From Nitrospirota bacterium (GTDB lineage Bacteria > Nitrospirota > Thermodesulfovibrionia > SZUA-242): a DNA stretch of 42,405 nt. The translations under genes were made by a program, and so were the position numbers. The stretch is from the NCBI GenBank assembly GCA_027021335.1, contig JALUUO010000059.1, positions 1 to 42,405 on the forward strand, given 5' to 3'. Of this stretch, positions 9,446 through 17,995 are shown piece after piece. The number at the start of each line of letters is the position of its first letter. The stretch's first letter is position 1. Under the pieces are notes generated by a model. It searched no databases. It saw nothing but the letters and a program-made list of their open reading frames with translations, and had not been told where the DNA came from.

Positions 9446-10507
9446 TCAGCCGCTGCCGTAAGCGTGCAGCCCGGAAAGAAGCAGGTTTACTCCAAGGTAA
9501 GTGAAAATAACGGAAATAAAGCCGATTAGTGACAGGACTGCTGTTTTTTTACCTCGCCAGCCTCTCATTAACCGGCTGTGCAGATACAGGGCGTATACAA
9601 ACCAGGTTATGAGTGACCAGGTCTCTTTCGGGTCCCAGCTCCAGTAAGTGCCCCAGGCGCTGTCTGCCCAAATAGCGCCTGTTATTATGCCGAGCGTAAG
9701 CAAAGGGAAGCCTACGGCTATGCTTTTATAGGTGATTTCATCAAGCATATCGGCTGATAGAGAGAAGAATGAGAGCGGTTTTTGGAGTGATAGTCCGAAA
9801 CGCCAGGTGATAAACAGCAGAGCCGGGTAAGCAAGCATAGTCCAGAACCAGAATGAGGAAATTTGAGCCGGTTGCAGGTCCGGCATAAACAGGGTTCTTG
9901 CTGTCATAAGAAGCAATGTCCAGATGAACAAGCTGAAAGTGAACGACCAAAACAGATAAGATGCCGCCTTTTTTTCTGTAGAGGCGATTATGAGATGTAT
10001 ATTGGCTGTGCTGTAAGAAACGGCAAAGGCTCCATACCCGAAGAAACTTATAAGCACATGTGCTATCAGCCAGTTCGACTGAAGCGCCGGCACCAGTGGA
10101 GCGATATCTTTGGACATACCCTGCATTTCTATAAAGGCCAGGGCCAGACCCGCGACTGGGGTTACAAAAGCTCCCAACGACCTGTTTTTGTAGGCAAACT
10201 CTATAATTAAATAAACTATTATCAAAGACCATACAAAGAAAACCAAGGATTCGTAGAGGTTTCTAAGCGGGGCCGACCGTGCGATACCAAGCAGAAAAGA
10301 ACTATCCGGCGAAAAATGCATCCACTGAGTATAAGATTCACTCCACCTCACCAAGATAGCAGATGTCTGCGCTATAAAGCCCATAACAGTTATGCTGGTG
10401 GCAGCAATTCCTATCCCTTTGTTTTTAAAGGCCAGATAGCCTATATAGGCTATCATGGCCAGGATATATGCAAATGTTGATATGTTAAAAAGCTCTGAAC
10501 TTTCCAT
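9446..10507 (-). CDS. ccsA: System II cytochrome c maturation protein CcsA/ResC (CcsB-named in some schemes)
   Basis: Integral membrane haem-handling subunit of the system II cytochrome c synthetase, which attaches haem to CXXCH motifs on the outer face of the inner membrane. The 353-residue protein is mostly hydrophobic, with about eight predicted membrane segments. The haem-binding tryptophan-rich motif WGTYWSWDPKE lies at about 285-295, followed by the conserved SRLMRGWRG and LGVNLLLSGLHAYG. It is the second gene of a resB-ccsA pair; its ATG overlaps the resB stop (TAATG). Possible axial His residues occur in the membrane part. No cytochrome c gene lies in the window, so its client is elsewhere. 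Confidence 0.9.
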   Translation of the reverse strand: MESSELFNISTFAYILAMIAYIGYLAFKNKGIGIAATSITVMGFIAQTSAILVRWSESYTQWMHFSPDSSFLLGIARSAPLRNLYESLVFFVWSLIIVYLIIEFAYKNRSLGAFVTPVAGLALAFIEMQGMSKDIAPLVPALQSNWLIAHVLISFFGYGAFAVSYSTANIHLIIASTEKKAASYLFWSFTFSLFIWTLLLMTARTLFMPDLQPAQISSFWFWTMLAYPALLFITWRFGLSLQKPLSFFSLSADMLDEITYKSIAVGFPLLTLGIITGAIWADSAWGTYWSWDPKETWSLITWFVYALYLHSRLMRGWRGKKTAVLSLIGFISVIFTYLGVNLLLSGLHAYGSG

Positions 10508-11961
10508 TAATCTTTTCCTCCCAGCCTTGTTACTATACTAGAAAGCATTTTATCAACATCCCTCTGGAACGAATGCTTGTTCTTATGCGCGCTGGCTCCT
10601 ATCAGGATATTGGTAGAAGTGCCGTTATCAGGAGCGGCCTGAACGAGTATCCAGATCTTGCGGTGGCTCATGAAAAAGGCCACATACAGGGCCAGCGACA
10701 TTAGAATGCACCCCAGGTAGACAAGCCAGACCCCAGGGTCTTTACGCACTTGGAGACCTGTGTACTGAGAGCCCCAGTAGTGCATGAATTCAAGTGATAT
10801 CCCTTCATCAAGTTTTCCGGTTTCAGGATATCGTTTCCATATCCAGCCGACTTTAACACCCTTTTCGGTAGCATACTGGATTTTAACCGCAGGGTTGTTC
10901 ATAGATTCGGCATATGTGAAGAGTTGTCCTGTCTGGCGGTCCGTGGCCAGGGCAGGAGAAAAGTCCAGTACAGTGGCTGAATGTTGAGTCCCAGGAATCT
11001 GGAATGTCTGGTTCTTTCTGGCCCAGACCAGCTCTTCCGTAACGCCTGGAGCTGTTACCTTAAATACAAACCAACTGTTTGTAGGATTTGGATTAAAACC
11101 AAAGCTCGACTGATAGAACGTGATGCCTTTATAGGTCAGTGGATCATTAACACGAATCCATTTTTTTAGTACTTCCTTGCCGTTTTCATGGATCGACAGT
11201 TCGCTCTTAAATAGCTTAGGCATATCTGAACCGCCGTAGAATTCTGTCTCATACCAACTGCACTTTATTGTAAATCCAAGCGGGATAGGTTTGCCGGTTC
11301 CGTATTGATACGCTACATCGGAACTCGAGCCTTCTGTCAGGTTCAGCCCGCCCTTAAATCCCCAAATAACTCCAATGATTGCGCCTAGAAATATAATTAA
11401 AATACTGGCATGAACAACATAGACCCCCAACCGTGAGTATGCGCCTTTATGCCCGTAGACTTGTAGTGAACCACCTTCCTCTTTGTTGATATTAGGGAGA
11501 AATCCCTTTGCTTTTATAACGTCCTCAACAACCTTGCTCACATCTTCCGGTGTTGCTGTGACGCTCGCTTCCCTTTTAATGCTGAGATTACGGATTACGT
11601 TCTCTTTTAGCGGTATTATAGGATCGGTGATCAGTTTCCATATGCGGGGCAGACGATCGAAGGAACAGACAAGCAGGTTAAGTGAAAGCAGGCAGAGAAG
11701 CAACAGGAACCACCAGGAGTGGTACATATCCATAAAACCAAGCGCATCCAGAAGTCTATAAGCTGCAGGAGCCATGGATTCTCCCACAAAGGTGGAAATA
11801 ACCTGTATATTCCTGGCCTTAATAGCGTTTTGTTCGATAACAGTGCCTACAATCGAACTAAGGGCAAGCACAGCGATCAGTACAATCGCCAGTGTTACCG
11901 AGGAGAAAAAACTCCATGCTCTCATCACGATCGAGAGACCTTTTTTGTTTTTCGAAGTCAT
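10507..11961 (-). CDS. resB: ResB-family cytochrome c biogenesis protein
   Basis: Partner of CcsA in the system II haem lyase. At 484 residues it has the ResB layout: three N-terminal membrane segments (about 17-36, 72-90, 178-198), a large periplasmic domain, and a last membrane segment near 412-432 (GVWLVYLGCILMSLALYVAFF). Typical ResB sequences are visible: SVTLAIVLIAVLALSSIVGTVI, and the WWFLLLLCLLSLNLLVCSFDRLP stretch around 84-106 (given in two parts, WWFLLLLCLLSL and NLLVCSFDRLP). The tail is cytoplasmic. It is the first gene of the pair and stop-start coupled to ccsA. The separation into two genes, rather than the fused ResBC of epsilonproteobacteria, fits Deltaproteobacteria and Nitrospirota. 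Confidence 0.9.
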   Translation of the reverse strand: MTSKNKKGLSIVMRAWSFFSSVTLAIVLIAVLALSSIVGTVIEQNAIKARNIQVISTFVGESMAPAAYRLLDALGFMDMYHSWWFLLLLCLLSLNLLVCSFDRLPRIWKLITDPIIPLKENVIRNLSIKREASVTATPEDVSKVVEDVIKAKGFLPNINKEEGGSLQVYGHKGAYSRLGVYVVHASILIIFLGAIIGVIWGFKGGLNLTEGSSSDVAYQYGTGKPIPLGFTIKCSWYETEFYGGSDMPKLFKSELSIHENGKEVLKKWIRVNDPLTYKGITFYQSSFGFNPNPTNSWFVFKVTAPGVTEELVWARKNQTFQIPGTQHSATVLDFSPALATDRQTGQLFTYAESMNNPAVKIQYATEKGVKVGWIWKRYPETGKLDEGISLEFMHYWGSQYTGLQVRKDPGVWLVYLGCILMSLALYVAFFMSHRKIWILVQAAPDNGTSTNILIGASAHKNKHSFQRDVDKMLSSIVTRLGGKD

Positions 11962-12177
11962 ACCTGTTAAGTTTTATTAATGCTTACAAACATAATTATT
12001 GTACATAAAATAATTAAGAAAGATCTCTTAAAGAAAATTTGAAAAAATATTAACCACGAGGAACACAAAAAAAGCGAAGAATTGTTTTTAATAGCAGCCC
12101 TTTTGGTTGCTTGCTAGAATACATGGAGATGGTTTTTGTTGTCAATTTCGTGGAAAATAAGAAAACAAGTTAGAACT

Positions 12178-12360
12178 TTAACCGTACCCCAGGCCTCTTT
12201 TAACTACAATACATAACACCCCGGATGGCATGCTTGATAAGTAGCCGCTTCTGAAATAATCTTTTTGCCGGTACTCCAGAGCTGCAACTAAACCCGTTTG
12301 TCCCCTAAAGTATCCGGCTTGTGCTGCCGAAAAAGAGTACTGGGTGACAAAATTTGTCAT
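12178..12360 (-). CDS. Possible 60-residue protein, unknown
   Basis: A short frame reading MTNFVTQYSFSAAQAGYF at its start, with no family I recognise. Its support is an AAAAGGAGGTGG about 13 bases before the ATG, which is long for a Shine-Dalgarno, and a loose promoter-like TTGGTT/TATACA pair upstream. There is no homology argument, so it may be chance. Confidence 0.25.
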   Translation of the reverse strand: MTNFVTQYSFSAAQAGYFRGQTGLVAALEYRQKDYFRSGYLSSMPSGVLCIVVKRGLGYG

Positions 12361-12459
12361 GGGGTTTTACTTCCACCTCCTTTTGTGTATAATGGTTTTC
12401 GTATTGAAAACCAAGGAATTAATTGCAGTTACTTGAGATGTTAATCGTAAAAAACTTAC

Positions 12460-12475
12460 TGGCATGCTTGTTGCT
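12460..12475 (+). promoter_or_regulatory. Sigma-54 type promoter of pilA
   Basis: TGGCATG-CTTG-TTGCT fits the -24/-12 consensus (TGGCACG-N4-TTGCW) at all but one fixed position and with exact spacing. The predicted transcript starts near 12486, about 136 bases before the pilin ATG. PilR/sigma-54 control of the major pilin is established in Pseudomonas and Geobacter. Confidence 0.75.
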
Positions 12476-12621
12476 AAAACTATTGCGGGATTAGGATTAC
12501 AGGACTATTAAAATATTTTAATTATAAGGAGGTGAAATTTACAAAGCAGGCCAGTTTATCTGGTTTTTATTCTAAAGCAGGAAATTATTCCGTCAAAAAA
12601 GACGAAAGGAGAAAAATTGAC

Positions 12622-13290
12622 ATGTTTAAAACAATCGAGAAAATGAAATCAAGAGACGAAAGAGGCTTTACGCTGATCGAACTATTAATCGTGGTTGCTA
12701 TTATCGGAATCCTGGCTGCCATAGCCGTACCCGCATATATCGGCGCCCAGGAAAAGGCAAGAAGTTCCAATGGTGAAAAAGCGGCGGCAGCAGGCGAGGC
12801 GGATCTGCAGAACTGGCTTCAATCAGCTTTGAAGGGAGCAGGCGCAGGTTTAACAACTGGTTCTTTAAAGACCGAGGTTGATTCAGACTGGAATGGAACT
12901 GTGGAAACAGGTGTAGATCTAAGAAATGATGCCCTTTTTGCTTTAACTGGTGTTGCAAATACGGCTGCTGCCAACTGTTATGCTGATGCGAGAACTCAAG
13001 GACTTTCTGGTAATGGTAGTGGATGTGGTGCTGCTGCCCTTATTGCAGAGCTCTCTCCTTGGATAGCGATGGATGCTTGTCCTGCGGCTCAACCTCTTTT
13101 CGGCACTGTACAAGTAGGTCCACCACCGATTTTGGCAGATCCAACCGCTGCTCCTCCGTGTACAATAACTTTCTACGCTGATCCTGCATCCACTAACTCT
13201 ATTGTAATAATTGCAGCCAGTAACGGTCCTGGTGGCGCCGATACGGCAAATGCGCAAGAGCTTGTCAGAAATATGGTAACAGCAGAGTAA
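12622..13290 (+). CDS. pilA: Type IV major pilin (prepilin)
   Basis: Structural subunit of type IV pili. The start chosen at 12622 follows AAAGGAG at good spacing and gives a short basic leader ending MKSRDERG, cut by prepilin peptidase before Phe (G/FTLIELLIVVAIIGILAAIA). Glu5 of the mature protein, needed for assembly, is present. The mature part is about 207 residues, with Cys residues at the C-terminal half that may form the usual disulphide loop (DACP...PPC). It ends QELVRNMVTAE. An open frame extends 30 codons upstream to a GTG at 12532, but that GTG is part of the AGGAGGTG itself, so it cannot be the start. A terminator follows, so it is mostly expressed alone from the sigma-54 promoter. 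Confidence 0.92.
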   Translation: MFKTIEKMKSRDERGFTLIELLIVVAIIGILAAIAVPAYIGAQEKARSSNGEKAAAAGEADLQNWLQSALKGAGAGLTTGSLKTEVDSDWNGTVETGVDLRNDALFALTGVANTAAANCYADARTQGLSGNGSGCGAAALIAELSPWIAMDACPAAQPLFGTVQVGPPPILADPTAAPPCTITFYADPASTNSIVIIAASNGPGGADTANAQELVRNMVTAE

Positions 13291-13322
13291 TTAAAGTTAA
13301 CAAATACCGAAGAAACATAAAA

Positions 13323-13349
13323 CCGTGGCGTCATTTTTTGGCGCCACGG
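13323..13349 (+). terminator. Rho-independent terminator of pilA
   Basis: CCGTGGCG pairs with CGCCACGG (8 bp, extendable by two more pairs, one G-T) around a T-rich loop, followed by CTTATTTT. It lies 33 bases after the pilA stop. Confidence 0.75.
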
Positions 13350-13394
13350 CTTATTTTGTATGCACTATATAAAGGGAGCGTATAGGTATAGTTT

Positions 13395-13877
13395 ATGAAT
13401 ATGAATAATGAAAATGGTCTTACCCTGATAGAGTTGTTAGTAGTTATAGCCATTATCGGAATTCTCTCTGCGGTAGCTGTGACAAGTTATGTAGGCGTTA
13501 CAACAAAAGCCGCACGTTCAGAGGCGGTTACACAGCTTGAAAGCTTAAGACTTCTTCAGGAAGAATTCAGGGGAGAGAACAATGTCTATACAAACAGCCT
13601 TGGTGTTGCTGGTGATACGTTTGCAATTCGTGATGCAAATGTAGCAGCAATTCAGGCTGTTCTTCCTGCTTTTCAACCCGGCAATGATTCGGTTTACGCT
13701 TATTCTGTGATACAAGATGCGGCGCTTCCACCTCCACCTGTTGCAAACCCTTATGATGGTGCAAGTGTGCCGGCTCCTGCAGGTAGCTGTTTTATTGCTA
13801 TAGCCACCGGCATTGTTAATACCAGAGTGGCGGATGATATTTTTGCCGTAGACTGTAACAACAATAAAAATTATTAG
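13395..13877 (+). CDS. Second type IV pilin-like protein
   Basis: A 160-residue prepilin-like protein with a very short leader (MNMNNENG) and the cleavage/hydrophobic segment G/LTLIELLVVIAIIGILSAVA. The mature first residue would be Leu rather than Phe; Glu5 is present. The globular domain is unlike the major pilin's. It has two Cys (SCFIAIATG and AVDCNNN) near the C-terminus that could form the disulphide loop, and a proline run (LPPPPVANP). It lies 100 bases after pilA, beyond that gene's terminator. It could be a minor pilin, an alternative major pilin or a pseudopilin. The ATG at 13395 has no strong ribosome site. Confidence 0.85.
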   Translation: MNMNNENGLTLIELLVVIAIIGILSAVAVTSYVGVTTKAARSEAVTQLESLRLLQEEFRGENNVYTNSLGVAGDTFAIRDANVAAIQAVLPAFQPGNDSVYAYSVIQDAALPPPPVANPYDGASVPAPAGSCFIAIATGIVNTRVADDIFAVDCNNNKNY

Positions 13878-13892
13878 TTGAGCTTCAACTAA
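13874..13892. terminator. Small hairpin between convergent genes
   Basis: TTAGTTGA and TCAACTAA enclose a three-base loop; the stem contains the stop codon of the second pilin. Then comes AAGACCAGGTTTTTAA. It is A/T-rich and weak, a possible terminator between the pilin gene and the convergent ABC permease gene. Confidence 0.35.
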
Positions 13893-13903
13893 AGACCAGG
13901 TTT

Positions 13904-15643
13904 TTAATTTAGTTGAAACTTATCAAATCTTTTAGCGCTTAAATGCATAGAAGCGTAGGTTACAAGCAGGTTGACAAGAAGCAGAGTAAGACCAAAGGTT
14001 CCAAGTATTAACCATGATTTTTGAGTAAACTCTATTTTTGTCGACTCCTCTAAAAAAAACAGATAGATGGGGATTACTTCCAATGCTAAGTTAAAGATTA
14101 TCAGTAAAACCGAAGTAATCATATAGATTGTGCTGCCTGCTTTTGTTTCTTCCCCTGTTTTTTCTTCAGTCACATTTTTTAGGTTAAAAATGCCAAAGGC
14201 GATAGTCATACTTACCAGGGAAAAACAGAGTAATGCTGTTGTTATAATTTTTAGAATAAAAAATGGTTTTTCGAGACCTATAAAAACGGATGAAAATATC
14301 GTTAGTAATTCTCCTGAAAAAAATATAGGAGTGAAGAAAAATAAAAATTTTGTCCATGTATATCTCTTGGATGTCATAGGAGATGTTTTTAATATCCATA
14401 AAGCATTTCCTTCAGAGATAATTGCCGGATAGACAAGCCTGGCACATAATGATGTAATTATGACTAATATCAGGCCGAGGTTGAAAAACGAGATAAAGTA
14501 CTTCAAATGGGCAGTATATCCCACCCAGTTTAACGGCAGTGAAGCGATGCTGAGCAAGTAGATTGCTATTAATGCAAGAAGAATAAGAAGTTGGTGGACA
14601 TTTTTAATATCTCTGGTTTGACATTTAAAATCCCTGCTTAGAAGTGTTCTGCTTTGGATATCCAGTATTGATGTTAAGTTCTGAATAAGCTTTGATTCGT
14701 TCAGTTTTTTTGCCAGGTTGAAAACAGAAGATGTTTGTACCTGTTTGCTTTTTAAAACCATGCTTTCTGCATGCAATAGGCTCCAGCCTTTGTAGTGATA
14801 TTTTTTATATATATATGCCAGTAAAAATACTGTTAGGTATGGGGTAAGAAAAAGCAACGCTACAAAAATGAATGTATCATTGTAGTTTTTATTAAGAAAT
14901 TCAAAAAGAGCCTCGCTGAGCCACCTGTTTGGCAGCAGTATAAAAGAAGGTGTTTTTAAGTCACTTAAAAAGAGCGTAAGATTTGCAAATAATTCAGGAT
15001 TTACAAACCTTTCGGGTTTAAATATTCTTAGTAATGTAATTATTGACACTACGGTGATAACCCCTGCGGAGGCAATTGCCTTTCTTAGCTTAATAACAGA
15101 AAAAATGCCTGATAAGACTATAGTCATGCCAATGCCTATATTTACAGGAATAATCGAAAATAATATAAACAGTATTAAAGAATAAAAGTAATATATAGGA
15201 TTTGTATGGAATATAAGACCTGAAGATACAATTAATGGTATGCCAAAAATTATGAGCATCCATGATGATTTAAGATGTGTTTCAACAAGTCTTGAAAAAA
15301 ATAGAGAGATCCTGTTTACCGGGGAAGTAAGCAGAAGTTCTAAGTCTGCTGACTGATAGTAGGTGTTAAATGATATTATAACTCCATTAATAATCTGAAT
15401 AAAAAAGATTATTACGAAAATTAACGAATATCCCTTGATTAGTAAAAGTGAAAAAACATCTGTTGACAGACCTTGCAGTTTAATCATGCCTGTGTTTAAC
15501 AGCTTTGTAATCAAGATTATGAATGTAATACTGGAAAAGGTATATAAAACAAGGTTTTTATAAAACGTTCTGTTAAAGAGAATAATATTATTTTTTATCG
15601 ACCATACCACAGGAGAGAGAAGAATAAGTAGCTCTTTCAACAA
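13904..15643 (-). CDS. ABC-2 type transporter permease
   Basis: A 579-residue polytopic membrane protein with about a dozen hydrophobic segments in two blocks, separated by a cytoplasmic loop near residues 260-340. The middle of the N-terminal half has LLLTSPVNRISLFFSRLVETHLKS (quoted here as LLLTSPVNR, then ISLFFSRLVETH), and the second half repeats the theme with LWILKTSPMTSKRYTWTKF. This tandem SP-(V/M) element is typical of large ABC-2 exporter permeases. It follows the ATPase gene by 9 bases on the same strand, so both form one exporter. The substrate is unknown. Its place beside the pilins recalls the PilGHI ABC system of Myxococcus, but a role in piliation is only inference. Confidence 0.8.
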   Translation of the reverse strand: MLKELLILLSPVVWSIKNNIILFNRTFYKNLVLYTFSSITFIILITKLLNTGMIKLQGLSTDVFSLLLIKGYSLIFVIIFFIQIINGVIISFNTYYQSADLELLLTSPVNRISLFFSRLVETHLKSSWMLIIFGIPLIVSSGLIFHTNPIYYFYSLILFILFSIIPVNIGIGMTIVLSGIFSVIKLRKAIASAGVITVVSIITLLRIFKPERFVNPELFANLTLFLSDLKTPSFILLPNRWLSEALFEFLNKNYNDTFIFVALLFLTPYLTVFLLAYIYKKYHYKGWSLLHAESMVLKSKQVQTSSVFNLAKKLNESKLIQNLTSILDIQSRTLLSRDFKCQTRDIKNVHQLLILLALIAIYLLSIASLPLNWVGYTAHLKYFISFFNLGLILVIITSLCARLVYPAIISEGNALWILKTSPMTSKRYTWTKFLFFFTPIFFSGELLTIFSSVFIGLEKPFFILKIITTALLCFSLVSMTIAFGIFNLKNVTEEKTGEETKAGSTIYMITSVLLIIFNLALEVIPIYLFFLEESTKIEFTQKSWLILGTFGLTLLLVNLLVTYASMHLSAKRFDKFQLN

Positions 15644-15652
15644 ATACCTCCT

Positions 15653-16384
15653 TTATGACTCGTAGCCGGAAGTGAGTTGTAAAAAAATATCTTCAAGTGT
15701 TTTATCATCAGACTTAGCATGGTCTTTCAAATCGTTGTTGCTTCCTTGTGCGGCTATAGTCCCTTTATTTATAATGGCGATTTTATCACATATTTCTTCA
15801 GCTATGGCTATTATATGTGTGGAAAGCAGTATCGTTACACCTTCGCTCCGCAGTTTGAACAAGATGTCCTTTAGTAATCTTACGCCCTTCGGATCAAGTC
15901 CGTTATGGGGCTCGTCCAAGATAATTACTTTGGGTTTTCTCATAAAAGAAGATGTAAGTAACAGCTTCTGCTTCATTCCATGTGAGAAATTGCCTACTAA
16001 CTCATCTTTCCACTTATAGAGTCCAAATATATTTAAATACTCTTTAGCGTTATTTTTGAAGACATTCTCATCCAGCTTGTAAAGTCCGCTTATAAAGGTC
16101 AAGTATTCCCATGCAGTAAGTTTGTCGAAAATATAGCTTTTTTCAGGAATATAGGCCAGGATTTTCTTTGCACCAATAGGGTCCTTGCTGATATCATAGC
16201 CTCCCATCTTGATACTTCCTGAATCAGGTTTTAGAAGGCCTACCATCATCTTAATTGTTGTTGACTTTCCGGCGCCGTTTGGGCCAAGAAGCCCGAATAT
16301 GGCAGATTCATTAATTTTGAGAGACAAGTTATTAACCGCTACGAGTTCGCCGTACTTTTTAGTGCAGTTTTGTATTTCTATCAT
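15653..16384 (-). CDS. ABC transporter ATP-binding protein
   Basis: A 243-residue nucleotide-binding domain of the CcmA/NatA (ABC-2 exporter) type. Motifs: Walker A GPNGAGKSTT (about 34-43), Q-loop region AYIPEKSYIFDKLTAWEYL, signature variant NFSHGMKQKLLL (in place of LSGGQ), Walker B PKVIILDEPHNGLDP, and the switch His in LLSTHI. Glu follows the Walker B Asp, so hydrolysis should be possible. Its ATG overlaps the stop of the transglutaminase-like gene (ATGA), and the permease follows 9 bases later. The energised exporter is therefore encoded together with the transglutaminase-like protein. Confidence 0.9.
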   Translation of the reverse strand: MIEIQNCTKKYGELVAVNNLSLKINESAIFGLLGPNGAGKSTTIKMMVGLLKPDSGSIKMGGYDISKDPIGAKKILAYIPEKSYIFDKLTAWEYLTFISGLYKLDENVFKNNAKEYLNIFGLYKWKDELVGNFSHGMKQKLLLTSSFMRKPKVIILDEPHNGLDPKGVRLLKDILFKLRSEGVTILLSTHIIAIAEEICDKIAIINKGTIAAQGSNNDLKDHAKSDDKTLEDIFLQLTSGYES

Positions 16385-17841
16385 GACGTCTCCAGAATTT
16401 CTATTTCTATACCTTTTAAATCATCTATTATAGAAATAATCTCATCTAATCTTCCTTCTTTAAGTGGAATGTGTGTTACATCAGCCGGAAACTGGTAAAA
16501 GGCCGGATCTACCGGGATCCATTTGTCAAACCAGACCTCAGGCCATGCATGAAAATAAAAATATCCGTTTCTATAGACCAGCCCGGACACAAGACGTGTT
16601 GGTAACCCGGCCGCACGTGTATACGAAGCGTACATGACAGAGCGTTCCAAATAATTACCTGAAAGTGATTTTAGGATATCCTTGGAATCTGATACTGCGA
16701 AAACCGGCATTGTCCTTAGGAGGTTATATAGGTATGACGTCAAGTAACTTGTAAGTTGAAGTGCGTCGTTGTTGTTTGATTCTGCATATATGCGGCCTGT
16801 ATTTTGCAGCGGCTTATAATCACTTAAAACCCACCTGTCCGGAGCAAGGTAAGAATGTAATCCGTCTTTCTTATAAGGCAATGTATATGTTTTTTTCTTT
16901 ATATCTTCAAGTTCTTCTTTTTTTATAGTAAGAATATTATTTTTGATATTAACAAGACTGCTTTTGTAAAGTCGTTGGTCTAAACTGAAACCGGTTACTT
17001 TAAGTTTTAACGAGGTTAGTTTCTCTGGATCGGCGATTGCTTGTTTCGACTTGAAGTATGGCAAGGATGTGTAGTCAAAAACAACTCTGTCGGCAGGGTC
17101 TTTTGCGATATACTCCGTCTCTGCATAAAATGTAAGCCCTGTTGAAAGTTTTTGTTTTACCACTATGCCTTTTTCGTTGATCCAGAATATCGAGTCTCCT
17201 ACCCTGAACTTATATAAGCTTAGTATGTTTATACCTACCTTTATAGGCTTGATTTCTTCCAGAACAACTTGAACATCATTAATAGAGAAGTTGATTATAT
17301 CCAGCATTTTTATCAGAAAAGGTGTGTTTGGAGTTGGATTTTTCTGGTAAATAACAGGTATCAGGGTTATAGGCAGGTAGAAATCGTTTCCGTCTGTTGA
17401 TAGTTGATGTGTTGTTCTTTTATCGGCGGAGCCAAGAAAAAAGAGTATACCGTCTTTGTCCGCTTCGCCACTGACTTTGATCCCTTTCTCGTCTTTAAAG
17501 TTAGATGTATATTCAAATGACTTAATCGCATAGTTCATAGTGGTGAGGCACTTTAGTTTTTCGAAAAGAACCGTCTCTTTTTCATTCTTCTTTACCTTTA
17601 CTTGGAGTTCATACTTAATTATGATTTCGTCACCAGCCTTCTCGAAATCGGTTTTAGAAAACCCTGCCTTTTTGGTGCCTACGTAAATATCATACCAGTA
17701 GGTATTTTTGCTGAAAGCCTCACTCAATCCTTCTATTCTTTCTAATGAATCTCCTTTATAGTTTTTGTACAACAATATGGATATCAAAACGGCCCATATG
17801 CAAAAAACAGATAGATTAATTATTTTTATTGTTTTTGTCAT
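16381..17841 (-). CDS. Membrane-anchored transglutaminase-like protein lacking the catalytic Cys
   Basis: A 486-residue protein with an N-terminal membrane anchor or signal (IINLSVFCIWAVLISILLY, about 7-25), a beta-rich extracytoplasmic region, and a C-terminal transglutaminase/protease-like domain. The catalytic triad of the family is Cys-His-Asp. His431 (YFHAWPEVW) and Asp445 (WIPVDPAF) are present, but the helix that normally reads GDC-x-E reads GNYLERSVMYASYTRAAG, with Tyr397 (TAT at 16653-16651) where Cys is expected. The rest of the motif (RAAGLPTRLVSGLVY) is intact, so this is not general decay. It probably binds rather than cleaves or crosslinks, unless a different nucleophile is used. 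It is the first gene of the operon with the ABC exporter. Confidence 0.8.
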   Translation of the reverse strand: MTKTIKIINLSVFCIWAVLISILLYKNYKGDSLERIEGLSEAFSKNTYWYDIYVGTKKAGFSKTDFEKAGDEIIIKYELQVKVKKNEKETVLFEKLKCLTTMNYAIKSFEYTSNFKDEKGIKVSGEADKDGILFFLGSADKRTTHQLSTDGNDFYLPITLIPVIYQKNPTPNTPFLIKMLDIINFSINDVQVVLEEIKPIKVGINILSLYKFRVGDSIFWINEKGIVVKQKLSTGLTFYAETEYIAKDPADRVVFDYTSLPYFKSKQAIADPEKLTSLKLKVTGFSLDQRLYKSSLVNIKNNILTIKKEELEDIKKKTYTLPYKKDGLHSYLAPDRWVLSDYKPLQNTGRIYAESNNNDALQLTSYLTSYLYNLLRTMPVFAVSDSKDILKSLSGNYLERSVMYASYTRAAGLPTRLVSGLVYRNGYFYFHAWPEVWFDKWIPVDPAFYQFPADVTHIPLKEGRLDEIISIIDDLKGIEIEILETS

Positions 17842-17995
17842 GATAAGCTCTATACGAATACTTCATTTATAAGAAGGTAGTCAACCCGGTATATAACCTG
17901 GCAGTCTTGCCTGCTTTAGTTATATACTCTTATTCTGGCAAATTTACCATTCATTAAACCGGATGTCAACTGCCACTTAATTTGTTGACACTTCT

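Larger units (their letters stand above)
11962..12621. other. Long intergenic region upstream of pilA
   Basis: About 660 bases between resB and the pilin gene. It holds A/T-rich sequence, a weak 60-codon frame on the minus strand (12178-12360), the sigma-54 type promoter at 12460-12475, an AAGGAGG near 12526 with no well-spaced start codon, and the actual pilin ribosome site AAAGGAG just before 12622. I see no RNA gene here. Confidence 0.6.

Noticed and set aside
12532-12621. 30-codon N-terminal extension of pilA from a GTG (long-isoform idea as in Geobacter)
   Set aside because: The GTG is part of AGGAGGTG itself, so it has no ribosome-site spacing, and no other start lies between. The ATG at 12622 has a proper site and leader.
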